From NCBI GenBank assembly GCA_905182995.1, contig CAJJDP010000063.1:375846-439845 (forward strand): a DNA stretch of 64,000 nt, written 5' to 3'. Positions within the stretch are counted from its first letter, which is position 1, and each line of letters starts with the position of its first letter. Made by a program: the position numbers and the translations under genes. This DNA is from Paramecium octaurelia (taxonomy: Eukaryota; Ciliophora; Oligohymenophorea; Peniculida; Parameciidae). Of the stretch, positions 1 to 12,291 are shown one piece after another. The notes under the pieces were generated by a model. That model ran no database searches. It saw only the letters and a program-made list of their open reading frames with translations, and was not told the origin of the DNA.

Positions 1-697
1 TAATGTGAGATTTAAACCTTGATCAAATAGTTTTCTCTTTGATATAGATATGGAAGAGAGATGCTTTCATGGGAATGGATATTGACCAAGAACTTCATTA
101 AGTATTGTCTCCAACCAAGAATCTGTTCTACTACATTGATTGAGAGAATCCTTAAATGTGTGATTAATTCAGCACTTTTTTGCAATAGTTATTCATCTCC
201 AGGACAATCCTAGAATTATTGGATGTGATTAATCAGTAATGCTAAACACTTTTCTCTGGCTTCCACAGCTTGCATGCAGAGCTTAATTATTGGGTATTGT
301 AATACTTGTATATGCGATTTCTTTTGTTGCATTTCTTCTATTTCGAATTGAATTGCTTGAGTGTTTTTTGGTAGTGTTTGCAGACACATCAAAAACAACT
401 ATCTAAATAATTAGTCAATTGATATTACCTATGAAACTCAGGAATAATGTAATAATCTTGAACTTCGATTAATTTTGCTGTGTTATTGATTTACTTGGGT
501 TTCTGTTTTTCCACGGATTCATTTTTATTTTAATTTTAAACATAAAATCTATTATTCCAATTTTCTTCCTAAGAGAATCATCAAATAATGAATACTTTCT
601 TCTTTAATTAATTCATCACAATCAAATGTCGAGATTTCGTATTTACTACTTGCTCCTACTTTGACTTACGATGTTCCATAAATTATTGTTCAAACAT
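1..697 (-). CDS. Unknown protein, 3' end beyond window edge
   Basis: The open frame runs off the left edge, so only the first ~214 residues are visible. The start is the ATG at 697-695. Two introns fit the reading: 595-569 (27 nt) and 428-403 (26 nt), both GTA..TAG. Without them the frame hits TGA; with them it is open to base 1. The protein is mostly hydrophilic and helical, with many Q codons written TAA/TAG, and has a segment with the motif ILGWRQYL near the visible end. I see no signal peptide or membrane segment and recognise no family. It could be a scaffold or cytoskeletal protein, but that is a guess from composition. Confidence 0.7.
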
Positions 698-936
698 AAA
701 TATATAATAAAAATATATTAATATTTGTATAACTGTTTAATTAATTGCACTTTCTAAAAATTAAATTATCCAAAGTAGAAGCATTCTCAGACGCTCCTTG
801 GAACGTGCTAACTTTCAATTTCATCGCAACACCTGGAACCCCTTTCATGAGACATATCATTATGTATATTTCTGATAATCTTATTAAATGATTTATGAAC
901 TAAGATTTCGTACGTATATTAATTTAAATAATTAAA

Positions 937-1461
937 ATGAACGCAATGTGTCCATTACTCAGACGAGATAGCTTTAATGAGGAGGAGCAGCTATATTAAC
1001 ACAGTGAGTGTGATTAAGTTGAATTTTAGCTAACCAATAACTGGTGTTAAGCTGAGGCTGACACCGATCCCAATATAATCGACTCAAAAAGCCCCTCAAT
1101 TAAAAAGAAAAGACAAGGCCGATACAAGAATGTTCCCTACACCTTTGGCCGACACTTCAGGAATTGGATTGCGACTGAGGTTGACTCCATTCGATGTCCA
1201 GTTGTTTAAAAATTCATCTCCAAACGTAAGACTAATCCTAGATATCATGACAGCTTTAAGGATTTCAATGAACTATTCCAACACTCAGGTATTGGTAGAT
1301 AACTAGGTTAAATCTTTTTTGGACAAAAGAAATGGGTACAATACTTACTTGAGAATGAAAGAGTAGATGGTTTATAAATATACTTTGAAGTTGAAAGTAC
1401 TTATTACGAAGCCGCCCTTAAAGGAGCCAAAATCACTGAACAAAAGGTGAGAAATCTTTGA
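937..1461 (+). CDS. Small unknown basic protein
   Basis: A single open frame from ATG 937 to TGA 1459 gives 174 residues without introns. A lysine/arginine-rich stretch around residues 56-63 (KKKRQGRY) is followed by an aromatic/basic segment (YTFGRHFRNW) and a C-terminal half with several aromatic residues. No signal peptide, membrane segment or zinc ligands are evident. I do not recognise the family. The basic patch could be a nuclear localisation signal or nucleic-acid contact, which is inference only. About 240 bp upstream, the preceding gene diverges on the other strand. Confidence 0.65.
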
Positions 1462-2267
1462 TAACTTTTTATATTTATTTTTGGTTGTACATTCCTGAAT
1501 GTATAATATTTATAATTTACACATATATCCCATTAAAGATGTCTTCTATTCTAATTGCGATTGAATCAACAAAAAAATCCCATTTCTCAAAACAATTGAT
1601 TACACACCACTGAAGATTTAAGTAATTCAAATATTGAATTTTAAGAATTAAAAACAATATTGTTGTAAAGTGATCTGATTAGATGAGAACAAATAGTTTA
1701 GATCTAGCACTAATCTTTTTAATTTAATAGACTTATTCAATTTGAATTAAGTTCATATGACTTTGACTTTGATCATCAAAATTTATATGGCATTCATAAA
1801 CTCATTCGATAATAGCATGGATTAATGATCCTGTAGATAGTTAATCTGAAAATTCCTTCGATAATTACAATTTGGATGGTTCACCATTTACATTAAATTT
1901 AATAAAAAATTATAATTAATTTTACTGTTAAATTTTTATTATAAAATTTAAATTATAAACCTAATCTACATATACAAACAAAACATCCTGGACAATGGTT
2001 ACTCAAGTATAACTACTTTGATTACATCAGAATGGATGATTTTATCAAACTTCAAACCCTTCAAAATGCGTTATTTGTGATCATCTAATTAATTTCATGG
2101 AAGATGATCATCAGAAGCAATTAATGAGATGATTAAATTAATAGTATTTTCAAGAAAGGATTCATGAAAATATTAACAAATGTCAGACATCTTCTTAATT
2201 TTACATGAATTAATATTTAATTAATTATACTATTTTAATTTAATTAGTTATAGATATATAAATATAT
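1462..2267. other. Intergenic, no confident gene
   Basis: About 800 bp of AT-rich sequence with TGA in all frames. Short fragments look faintly coding (for example a C-V-I-C-D run near 2065-2085, zinc-finger-like), but no frame can be joined by plausible introns. It may hold decayed coding sequence or only regulatory DNA between two genes that converge here. Confidence 0.5.
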
Positions 2268-2890
2268 TCAGGAGTCGAATACATTTTGAATTAGCTATGG
2301 GTCTTCTACTTCAGTCACATCGGCTGACTGTTTCTCTTGTTGTTCTTAGAACATATATTGTTTATTATCAATTTGTTCAGACGTAGTCTAATTTTAATTA
2401 TTCCCTTTCCAATCGATTTCAAATCGAGTTATACGGGGTTTATTATTGAAGATTTAACGTGAAATATCTTCTATAATAATTTTGGGGGGGTCGTTCTCTA
2501 TATTCTCTTGAGAGGTATAGGTAGTGTAAACATAGTAACCAACTCTAAAGAATTCCTTTTCCCTGTAGGAACACGTGAGGATGAAGGCTGTGATACCTAG
2601 TAATTCGTTTTGGGGAATTTTTTGCCAATCAGGAGGATTGCATTCTAGAGTAAAATGTTTTGCTCCGGCTTAAAGCGGTCCCATTGAGAACTAATCAAGT
2701 ACCTGATCATGTTACTCATCTTTGGGTGAGCCAATAAAGAGAAGCCTACAACTAAAATATTGATGTACATCCATTCGATTTCATCCTCAATGTCAACGAT
2801 GACATCGAAGAAAATGTCAATATTGATTGGACTTTCGAAAGGCTATGGCTTATCGTCAATAACAATGTTGGTTATGTTCACTAAAGACAT
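2268..2890 (-). CDS. ASF1: Histone H3-H4 chaperone ASF1
   Basis: 199 residues with one 23-nt intron (2768-2746). It starts MSLVNITNIV, the near-invariant ASF1 N terminus, and keeps the family core: EIEW, then FIGSPKDEQHDQVLDQ, NPPDWQKIP, LLGITAFILTCSYR and FFRVGYYVYTTY. ASF1 is an immunoglobulin-like chaperone that binds H3-H4 dimers and hands them to CAF-1 or HIRA for chromatin assembly in the nucleus. After the core (~155 residues) comes a short Q/E-rich acidic tail, as in other eukaryotes. The intron is placed where the frame must change between EIEW and the GSPKDE motif; without it the conserved second half is out of frame. It lies 50 bp downstream of the 7TM gene on the same strand. Confidence 0.95.
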
Positions 2891-2940
2891 TAAACTTTTA
2901 AATTAATTATTAATGAATTAATAGAGGAATAATATTAATT

Positions 2941-4103
2941 TCAATTAGATACAAGGGTTTTAGCTTTCTGTTTCATTTCCACTGTTGTTAATTTTTACTT
3001 CTCGGAACCTAATATTTTAGGTTGCTTCTGCGTTTATGATTTAATGTTGCATGAATCTCTGGAGATTGCCATTTCTGCCACTTTTGATGGAGTAGCTGAG
3101 ATTCTAACATTGTTGGTTAACTGAGTTTCTGTGAATGTTTGGGTTTAAGTATGGGCATAGGAATATTGTTCACTCTCCTCGATATCAGATGCAGCAATCC
3201 CCAACAATTTTGACATCTTTAACACCTAGATCTTTTGTATGTAGGGATTCAGGCCAAATAAGTAATTGTATTGTAATATCTGGGTATTGATTAACGCCAA
3301 GAAGATATTATAATAGAGGTTGAGTGAATTTGTGAATTGAGCTGCAATCACAATCAATAAAAACGGGGTATAGCATATCAATTGGGTGAATAATGCTACT
3401 TTGAGTGTTTTAATGAAATTCTTACGAAATTGTATTGTTAAATCTTAGGAACTCCTATCTGCTTAATTATTAATTAATACGTTCTGAGCATTTTGATTGA
3501 CAACCCTGTAAAAATGGATATAATAATCAGTAGGAAGGTTAAAGAAGCGAATAGGTCGATCACTTAAAATCTGTTATTGGGAGGGTAAAATATTCTGTAC
3601 TGGGAATCATGGACAAATAGATTGAGTAAATTTAAAAGGATTGGGGCAAGTATGGCAAAAAATATGAATTAATTCTAAGATTTCTTCATCTCATCAAGAA
3701 ACTCCTTGGATTGGGTTTATAGAAGGAAAAATGTTAGGAATTGCAATATGGCCATAAATGCCAATGATTATTGTAGTGTCAATGAAAATGTAATCCAAGT
3801 TCCAACACAAACCAAATGCATATCAACAGTTTATTTGCACAAAAACATATTAATGATTTCTGCTGTGAGAGTAAGGATTGCAAAAAAGAACATCAAAAAT
3901 ATATAGTTATCTATAGGATTTTTCTTTCTGGTAATTGTCAAACCTGCTCTCATCAACCCAGTGAACATGTTAATCGATATAATGATCAATTGGATAACAT
4001 TCAAGTAATTGAACATATTATAATTAAATTAAATTCTTTATAGTTTTGATCCAAACACTTTGATCTGCAAACACAGAAGAGTTATACAGACTAAGGTAGT
4101 CAT
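2941..4103 (-). CDS. Seven-transmembrane receptor-like protein
   Basis: 380 residues with one 20-nt intron (3614-3595). The N terminus is hydrophobic (MTTLVCITLLCLQ), followed by about six further long hydrophobic segments near residues 34-55, 68-90, 96-128, 144-162, 222-245 and 248-270. The last ends in a GLNPYIQ motif resembling the NPxxY signature of transmembrane helix 7 in class A-type receptors. A hydrophilic, S/T- and Q-rich cytoplasmic tail of ~100 residues follows. Topology and NP-Y motif suggest a GPCR-like sensory receptor in the plasma or ciliary membrane; the ligand cannot be told. A non-receptor multipass protein is the alternative. The start at 4103 is in frame with a later ATG at 4016; the longer form supplies the first hydrophobic segment. 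Confidence 0.7.
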
Positions 4104-4144
4104 AAATATTTTATTTTATTATTATTATTATGTTATTATAAGGA

Positions 4145-4636
4145 TCAGAAATCCTCCCTATCTAATATTCTGTTACATTCAGCCAGAACCTTGTTTCTTT
4201 CTCTTCCAAGATAAAATGTTTCACCCAAATTGCACATATCAAAGTATTTTTTATTGTGTTTCAAAAATTTAATTGGTTGAAAGTAGAGATAAGCAATTGG
4301 CCAAACAACAAAATAAGGAGCCCATGAGAATCTCTTTGTCTAAAACATTCTGACCATAGAAACAGCAGCTGCACATGCCCAACCATCAACAAGAGAGGAA
4401 TAAGTCACATCATAACGATACCTAACGAAAATAAGTACATAATCATACTCTCTTCTAACAACATATCCCCAATCTCTTTCCTCTTATGTTTTGTAAAAAT
4501 TAGTGTCGAAGTCAGCAATAAATTTCTAAACAAATGCCTTTCTCAATTTAGCTGCTTGCATCTCTTCAGCTGAGTATCCTCGCTCGTATTCCATCTCCTC
4601 TTTGGCATTCACATATCTACGAATTGCTCTTGACAT
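4145..4636 (-). CDS. Small unknown protein, possibly mitochondrial
   Basis: 163 residues, intronless. The N terminus (MSRAIRRYVNAKEEME) is arginine-rich and amphipathic. The middle is rich in aromatic and basic residues and has a mildly hydrophobic stretch (WACAAAVSMVRMF, then WAPYFVVWPIAYLYF) that could be one membrane-associated helix. The C terminus is charged. Size and composition resemble the many ciliate-specific supernumerary subunits of mitochondrial complexes, but I recognise no family and this is inference. It is 34 bp head-to-head with the coiled-coil gene starting at 4671 and 41 bp upstream of the 7TM gene, so its promoter must be extremely compact. Confidence 0.7.
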
Positions 4637-4670
4637 CTTTTATTTAATTAATATATATTATTCCCAAGAT

Positions 4671-7600
4671 ATGGATCAAGGTAAATAATCCTCCAAAAGC
4701 AGCATAAAAGTTGGAATACAACCTAAAACATTTGCCAACACAGTGCAGAATCCCAACATGTCTGGTTAATTGGGCTAGGAATAGAAACCCAAATCTAGAT
4801 TTGTATAACCCAATATGGCTAATTATGCAGCAATGCCAGCATCTTAAAAGGTCTCCATTAAACCAGTTGACATGAGTCAACAATCAAATAAAAGAAATGA
4901 GGATGTTAATTTAGCCACTTTTCTTGTCCCTGACGGAATGACCAAAGAATAATATTAATAATAAAGTGCAGTCGTTTCTCAAAACTTTTAAATTGTTGAT
5001 CTCTATCCTGTTTAAATTAAAGATGCAGACATTAAAGATGAATAAGACACCGCTGCAAGTTAAGAATAAGAGGAAGTCACGCCCTATTAAATTAGTGTTT
5101 ATCATCTCAAGGCTCAAAGATAAAATTTTAATATTGTCTTGAATGTCAAGGATTCCGATGATAGAAACACGAGAAAAGAGGTCAATTATTAAGAAACAGA
5201 AATCGGAAAGTTTGGAAATGCTGCCGTTAATATGATTTATCGCTAGAAGTTATTGTACTTGCCTCAAAAGTCGATCAAACTAGAATAACAATAAGGGAGA
5301 GTTCTGCCTGTTGCACTTGAAACACTGCCATAATCATAGGACAATTATAAAAGAATTTCTATTAAATTATCTGATCAAGTTTAGGCCATATTGTAGCAAA
5401 TTAAAGAGAATACTTCCTTATTTGATTAAGTTGTTAAAGAACTATCAAAATATTCAGTAGTTTCTTAAGTTAAGTAGATAGTTATTGATAAATCATATAA
5501 TAAAATCTTGGATAGGTTGACTGTGTTGCAATAAATAATGAATCAAAATCTAAATAAGATCAATGAACTTATTTAACTTACTGAAATTCAAAATGAAAAA
5601 GTTCCTGCAGTTTCAATGTAGAATATGGTTGATTTTATACTCAAATTGCCATAATAATAAAGCATTGAATTTTAATAACTTAAATATGCTTCATTTTATA
5701 CATGCCAAATTATGTGTAAATAATTGGAAGTGCAAGAAGAATAATGCACTAGTTGTTCTTAATTTGTCATTCAATTCAATCAAGGTGTTGATGCTGTGTA
5801 AATTCTGTATGATTTCGCCAAACTTAAGATGCCGAAATTATACAACAAATTGGATATAAGTAACAATAAATTGAATCTCATTGTGTTACCATACTTAGAA
5901 TTTCGATAAAAGAACGATTTCATCCTTCAAGATATTTAGAAAGTATCATTTACATGCTATTTACTAGTATCTAATAAAAATGACTGAGAAGAAGCATTTC
6001 ATTATGAAAACTCTGATGCAGGAGATCATGACAAAAGAAGAAGTGGAACAACTAGATTAAATCTATATCTTAAATCAATATGCCACTTATAGGAATCAGA
6101 TTATCAGAAATCCAAATAAATTTAACTATGAAATCCTCAAAAAAAGACCACTCTTCATTCTTTAATAAATTAAATTGTAACTATTCTTATGAATTAGACT
6201 CTTTCATGCTCAACTATAAATCGAAGACTTATTTTATAAAATCTAAAATTTGTAAAACGTCTATGACACCTATGTTCAATTTCCCAATTTCGAATAACAA
6301 TTAAAGCAAGTTCAATTGAATAAGATGAAAATCTAAAAGCAAACTCTAGAGACTGATGATTAAGAAATATTCAGAGACAAAGTAGTTGAATTGAAGTAAG
6401 AAATGATCGAGTTAAATTAGACAAGATATGGACATATTGTTTAAGTTTCAAAACATGTTTCCAAGTGAAGTTGAAGGTCTTCCATATGGATTTATACGCA
6501 TTAAAGATTGGATAGATTGTGAAATTGGATCTGGATTGACTTTGCTGAGAATATTGAATAGCAAATTGCATTCCATTGATATATTGGAGAACTAAATCAG
6601 TGAAGCTGAGGGTCTCCAATTAATTGAAAAGAGTAAAAAATTAATTGCCTAAATTCAAAAATTGATTGATTAAGAAATTCCACTTAACTATTATGATTCT
6701 AAATTTAAATTACCATCTGAAATCTAAAATGCTGTCCTAGAAATTACTAATAAATATTTATTGGATGATGAAGCTAAGCAAACTCCTTAAAGAACACCTT
6801 TGCAATTACCACTTGCTCCACCAAATGCATAAATGAATTTATTAGAACAATGCTCTAAGGTTCTTGAAAGATTATCCAAAGCCAGAGAAAGCATCCTAAT
6901 TAAAAAACAAATAATACAAGAAATAAGCACTCAATATACATCACTCAATGATTTTTGCTTTAAATATCAAATTTGGGAACACATCAATGCAACAAGATAT
7001 TTGATGACTTCCCAAATGTTCTATGATATTATATCTACAATCATTAGTGTAGAACCATAAAAATTTACTCTTGATGGTATTATCAAGAAAATTAGAGATC
7101 ACATGATATATTTTGAAATGAATTAGAATGTTTAAACTAGCATTTATTTCAAAGTGCATCTAAAGGATGGCCTTCAGTTATTATAATTATTTAAAGACAG
7201 TCAAGATGAATATAGTAGATTATTAATAGCTAATTCAAAGAAGCCAGGATCGGTTTCAATCGATTCATTAATCAATACCTTAACCAACAATGTGAATAAC
7301 TTTCTAAAAATTAAGACATGCACATTAACTTAATAAAAGGATGCAATTTTGAGAGCCATGCCATAGTATATTGGAATGATTAAAGAGCAATTTGAGGATT
7401 CATCTAAAGCTGCTGAACTAGACTAAAAGTTTTCTGAAGCAGAAACGGTGCTTGTTGAAACAGATTCATTCTTTCAAAAAGGAGAAAACAAATTAGGGAA
7501 GATTTATGAATTAGGAGTTGAAGCTGTTGGTTAAGAAAAAACAAAAAAAACAATGTCTCTTGAATAATTTAGAATGAGTTTAGGCTTTGATTCATAAATC

Positions 7601-8874
7601 TAAATTTTGAAAGATAAAGCAGAAGCAGCTCATAATTAATTCTTGATGTAATATATTATCTAAGACTATTTATAGGTACAAAGAAAAGCTATCTCTAAAT
7701 AGTCTTCCAATCTACAAGAATAAGTTAGAACAGAAATTGAAAGAATTTGACTCCTTAAATCAAACCATTCTTATGTTTGATAAGACTATTACTTCAATTT
7801 ATTATAGTTCCATTGATTTTCTAGATGCCTTAACTGAATTGTAATAGAAAATTGAGAACATGCTCTCATTGGCTAATTCTTCCTTCATTTTAGAAGGATT
7901 GAATAAATAATTGAAGCAACAATAGGAAACCTATGGAGAAGTGAAAAAAATATAATCAGGAGCGAAATTACATCCTTCAATAGAACCTATAGTTTTAACT
8001 ACCTAAGAAATTTAGGTTAATTTGATAGAAATGCTCACAAATATGATTTAAATTATCACTGCCTTTGTTGAAATATATGATGGTTTCATGTTGTTTTAAG
8101 ACTAAATCAACTTATTAAGTGAGGAATTCTTTTAGACTGTATACAGATGGTTAACATTTTATGAAGGAAAACCTTCTGATAGAAAATTAGTCTATACGGA
8201 GGCTCTGACAAAGATAGATGTGGCTATTGAAAAAATTGGAAAGTTTCCAATACTAAGAGTTCCTTGTACCAAAATTTATTAGACTTTAAAAAAAGTTGTT
8301 GAAACATATTAAAGAGATGTAAATACTGAAGTTATGAAAATGCTTTCAGAGTTTGGATAAACCTATTAAACTAAAGGAAATAAAGTACAAAGTTTCTAAG
8401 AATTCTAAAATGAATTAACATATTTATTAACACCTGAAAATTCCAAAGAAGCCACTAGAAAAGCACTGCAAGCATTTTTTGAAAAAAACAAAAAGGCAGA
8501 ATAACCATTATCTAGAATGTCTTAATTCGTTAAGGCAACATAAACTATTTCAAAGGATGAAAGATTGAAATCTATGAAAAGGTTAAAAAAACTATAGAAT
8601 CCAGATGAAATTCAGACTCAAATGGGTGGTGGACAAATGGATTAATGGATAGGCTCTTGTAAAAATATGACTAATGCTTTGGAAATGTATTTTAAGAACG
8701 TAAATGACAATCAACTTCAGCCATTAGTAAATTATACATGTAAAATAATTAACATATCATATAGAAAAAATCGAAGACTCTGCTAAGGGAATGAGCAATT
8801 AAGATCTAAAGAAATTTATTGGTAGATTTTTAGAAATGCTTAAGATAGATTATAATCTCAGTAAATTTTAATGA
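4671..8874 (+). CDS. Large coiled-coil protein of unknown function
   Basis: 1359 residues assembled from six exons; introns at 5943-5967, 6177-6197, 6396-6420, 7648-7675 and 8740-8764 (21-28 nt). Each intron is required to keep the frame open, and the summed exon length is a multiple of three. The ATG at 4671 extends an in-frame ATG at 4872 by 67 residues and leaves only 34 bp to the divergent neighbour. The first ~200 residues are Q/N/S-rich and look disordered; the rest is mostly alpha-helical with heptad-like stretches, and a GGGQ segment lies near the C terminus. The helical second half loosely recalls formin or exocyst-type rods, but I see no diagnostic motif and leave it unnamed. No membrane segments. 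Confidence 0.75.
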
Positions 8875-8906
8875 CTCTTTTAATATTATATTTTTTAAAT
8901 ATATAA

Positions 8907-9390
8907 TCAAGTTGTAATTAAGAATTGTCTTTTATCAAACTAAATAACTAGATTGTATAAAATACTAAAAAATGCTATATGATGTACAATATTCCAATTA
9001 TCGTTGTGCAGATTGCAACAGATAGACCATAATCATGCAAGGACATATGACTTGGAGTTTTATTATTTTCCGCATATAACCATAACGCTATACTAAAAAA
9101 TTAATATTCCATACAATAAGCAGAATAGACCTCTTCCAAATTGATTGGATGCAAAGTAGAATTTTTCCACTATCACTAACCTTTTTGTTTCACCCAGCAA
9201 AAGCAAAAAATTCATAGTCCTAATCCATTATACAAAAATAGTACATTAAATTAATGTTTGTCATAATAGAGTTTATTTTATAAAAATCCTATTCTATACA
9301 ATAAACGGTGGACCAAATACAAAAAATGAGAATCAAAATAAAGTTTAGCAAAGTGGCTAACTTTGAAACAAAGCTCACATCAATTTCCAT
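8907..9390 (-). CDS. Small multi-pass membrane protein (COPI-associated/TVP15-like?)
   Basis: 128 residues from five small exons; introns 9244-9220, 9193-9170, 9114-9093 and 8965-8940 (22-26 nt). Four hydrophobic segments are seen (LLNFILILIFCIWS, MNFLLLLGEKFYF, GLFCLFIALWLY and GLSVAICTTIIGILYII). The GRGLF turn between segments and the overall size recall the COPI-associated/TVP15 family of Golgi four-helix proteins; that resemblance is weak. The last exon choice matters: with the 26-nt intron the gene stops at 8907, while without it the frame would overlap the convergent neighbour ending at 8874. Confidence 0.65.
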
Positions 9391-9601
9391 TGAATATGCT
9401 ATTTTAATTTATAAGTGAATAAATTAATAAAAATTATGACTAAATTTTATAATAAATAACTAAAGAATTAGAAGATATTATTTATTTAGAGTCTAAATAT
9501 ACTATATTGATAACCAAATCTTTGATTATCAAATAAATACTATCATAATATTAATCAGCTAATAATAAAAATCGTTTTTAAAATGATATAGGTAAAATTG
9601 T

Positions 9602-11049
9602 TCAATCATTTTGATCATCATTTTCCTCAGCAATTTCTTCAGGATATTCGCCTTCACCTTCTCCTTCCTCACCTTCTTCATTCAATTACTCAGGGTCAAT
9701 TCCAAATAAGTGTAAGTTTTACTAAATTTTTGTAATATATTACACTAAAGATCTCTCTAAACTGATTGTTTTCATTGGCTAATTTCTCAACTTCCTCTTA
9801 TAATTGTTATTTTTCATCACTTAAATTTTAATACAATGGTTTAAAATTTTCTATCAAGTCTAATAATAAAGATATGTATTTTAATACCTTCTAATCTTCT
9901 ACAATCCTCATCTTTTGCTTCAAGCTATTGTTGTAAGTTCTATATCAATTGATCCTTATCATTATCCTAACTCTTTGATAATTTCTTATTAGATGAGAAT
10001 TGATTTCTTGTATTTCTACTATTGTTTGCTTACTCCTCTTGAATTTATTGAATTGCTTCTTACATATCTTGAAGTTACTATTAGTATTATTCAATAATTT
10101 AGTCTTTCATATCTGACTCTTATTGTAGTTCTTCGATTTTTTTTTATATATCCTCCTAATAAATTATATTATGATTCATTACTAAATTAAATTCTTGAGT
10201 TATCTATTCCAATTGTTATTCCTTCTCATTGTAAGCTTGTTCAAGTTCGTTAAGTTAGGATTCGTACTATTGTCTCACTTTATTGATTTCATCTTGCAAA
10301 TGCCTATTAGCTTAATTGAGTTTTGAATTTAAGTTTTTATTTTCATCTTATAATTATTAGATTTTTTGTTTATCTTCTCTATGTTTTGATTCATAATCCT
10401 ATTCTAACTTGGCTCTAATTTAAATTAAAAATTTAGTTTTACAAACGCTTTTAAAAGTCCTTTTCTCTATCTTTTGCCATATTCAACTCAGCTCTAAGTC
10501 TTTCTGTTTATTATTATTCATCTTTTAATTGATTCATAACTGATTAACTAGGTCTATCAATCTCTTAAGGTTTTTGATTGGATGTATACTATTTTTTATC
10601 AAAACCTGAGTATTGCTAATCATATCTTTTGTCATGGCTATCAAGTTTTTTATCTAAATAATCATGTTTCTTTTCTGGATATTCTGGTTTCCTATTAACA
10701 TCAATAGTTTTAGAATAATCAGGCTTTCTGGTTTCACTAGATAAATAATCCTTAGTTGGTGGTTGAGCTTTAAACTCATTCTTTTTAATTTAATTTGATT
10801 GTTCGAATTTAGAGGGAGCTGGAACAAAGTTCTAATTCTTTTGATACATTTCTAACTTTATCAAATAGGTGTACCTTGATAGGGAATGATTTCTGTTTTG
10901 TGTTATTAGTCGATTGGGCCTGTGCGATTATGAATTTATGAATCACAGGAATAACAGAGTCGATAAGTTTAACCATAACGACATTAGGAACATTTGATTG
11001 TCGCTGGTCTTTGTTGACATTTCTAACACTTTACAAATAGAGATTGCAT
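9602..11049 (-). CDS. B-box zinc-finger coiled-coil protein
   Basis: 448 residues, four introns (10874-10852, 10442-10415, 9887-9860, 9743-9722). Residues 8-52 carry cysteine/histidine pairs in B-box order: CQKC, CSQC, CYSCD, then H and H spaced as zinc ligands. A Q/K-rich linker with several PxxY-type repeats follows, then a ~220-residue coiled coil and a very acidic tail (EEGEEGEGEGEYPEE). B-box plus coiled coil is the TRIM-like layout, but no RING is present, so E3 ligase activity is not implied; such ciliate proteins could be cytoskeletal scaffolds. The first intron decides the structure: it joins the zinc-finger exon to the coiled coil, and a different frame across 10850-10990 is a shadow. 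Confidence 0.8.
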
Positions 11050-11152
11050 ATTTGAATTTATGTTTATGTATTAAATATTATTTGAATTTTCTATAAATAC
11101 AGAAATATATATAAATAAATTATATTTATTATTTTTAATATTTTATATAACA

Positions 11153-12216
11153 TCAAGCCCAGACTTGACCTCTAAATTATATAGCTCTGGAGTTCTTCCA
11201 TCCTTTTTTAAAGTGATTGTAATACACACCATCTCTGACTGCATACATTTCCCATCTGAAATTTCATAGATTTTATAAAATACCTAAGAGAGAGATTATT
11301 TCTATAAAATCCTCTGGTCTTCAAGTAAGCAAAAGGATAGATCAAAGCAATTCCAGTCAAGAACATATAATATCTTACAGTCTTATCTGGTCTTTGGAAA
11401 CCGCTTCTTCTTTACACAAATTGAATGAAATTTGTGACATCAAAAGCCATTTAAGGAGTAGATGCAGGTGTTCCATCTTCGTAATCGACAAGACCTATTC
11501 AAATGGAATTATATTCAATACCATCATGCAATTATCTAACCATACCAATAATCATGTGATCAAAATAAGGATTGTATGCTTTTCCTTTAGGAACATCCAA
11601 TCCTTAATAAGGCTTGTAATGGTAACCAGTCAAAATGTTGTAGATGTAATTGATACCTCCTGGTCTGAGTCTGATTTTTGAGAAATCTGTTGGCCAAACT
11701 CCACCATTGGCATTTTTAGCTTGGTCTTAAGAAAAGTAAGGAGGGTAGATTCCTAAAATAAAGATTATTAAGAGAATGAGTACTGTCGTGAATATATCTA
11801 TCTCTTTCGTCCCATTCTTAGTAGTAAAATTGCTTGAAATGATGATGAGCAGGATGAATAGTGAAATTGCTGACCAAGGCTGCCAATTCTAATTGCTTAT
11901 AGACTTTATCCAATAAAACATCATATTTCTTATACACTATTCCATGGCAATTGGCACAGTTTCTAGAGAATACAAGAAATCTAAAGAATCACTATGCTTC
12001 ATACCCTCTTCTTACACTTGCAGAGTCAAATGTACCCAAAAATCTGTATTATGGCCATGACATATGTCCTCTATGAGTACCTACTTCTGTGACTTGTTCT
12101 TCATAACCCTTGATACCCCAAAAGGCACCAATATCATCTCTGTAAAGCCAGGCATGTACAGTGTTGTCCTTTTGGGTGATCAACATTCCAACTCCCAAAC
12201 AAAAAAGAGCCTTCAT
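11153..12216 (-). CDS. CYC1: Cytochrome c1, heme subunit of mitochondrial complex III
   Basis: 324 residues, three introns (11992-11963, 11783-11753, 11283-11256). The heme-binding CANCH motif (C77, C80, H81) follows RRGYEAQN. Further c1 signatures are IYPPYFSQDQAKNANGG, LRPGGINYIYNILTGY and YEDGTPASTPQM, whose methionine is the expected axial heme ligand. Near the C terminus is the single membrane anchor (YYMFLTGIALIYPFAYL). It transfers electrons from the Rieske protein to cytochrome c at the inner membrane. The N-terminal presequence is short (MKALFCLGVGML), as in some protists with reduced targeting sequences. The first intron interrupts the region just before CANCH and must be removed to avoid a TGA. 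Confidence 0.95.
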
Positions 12217-12291
12217 TTTTAAAATATTTAATATCTAATAAGTAATGTCACTATTTATATATAATGTACTTAAACAACATTTATAATAACC

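Noticed and set aside
4644..4883. 79-aa minus-strand ORF upstream of the 163-aa gene
   Set aside because: It is antisense to the N-terminal coding sequence of the long coiled-coil gene, which is in frame from ATG 4671.
5980..6160. Separate gene starting at ATG 5980, overlapping a TGA at 5985
   Set aside because: A 25-nt intron (5943-5967) joins both frames into one coding sequence, so neither the stop nor the ATG is used.
8858..8906. End of the small multi-TM gene at 8858, antisense-overlapping the neighbour
   Set aside because: A 26-nt GTA..TAG intron (8965-8940) changes the frame and gives a stop at 8907 without overlap.
10850..11010. Alternative reading frames MVKLIDSVIPV.. and MSTKTSDNQ.. 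at the 5' end of the B-box gene
   Set aside because: The third frame carries the B-box cysteine/histidine pattern and splices cleanly into the coiled coil.
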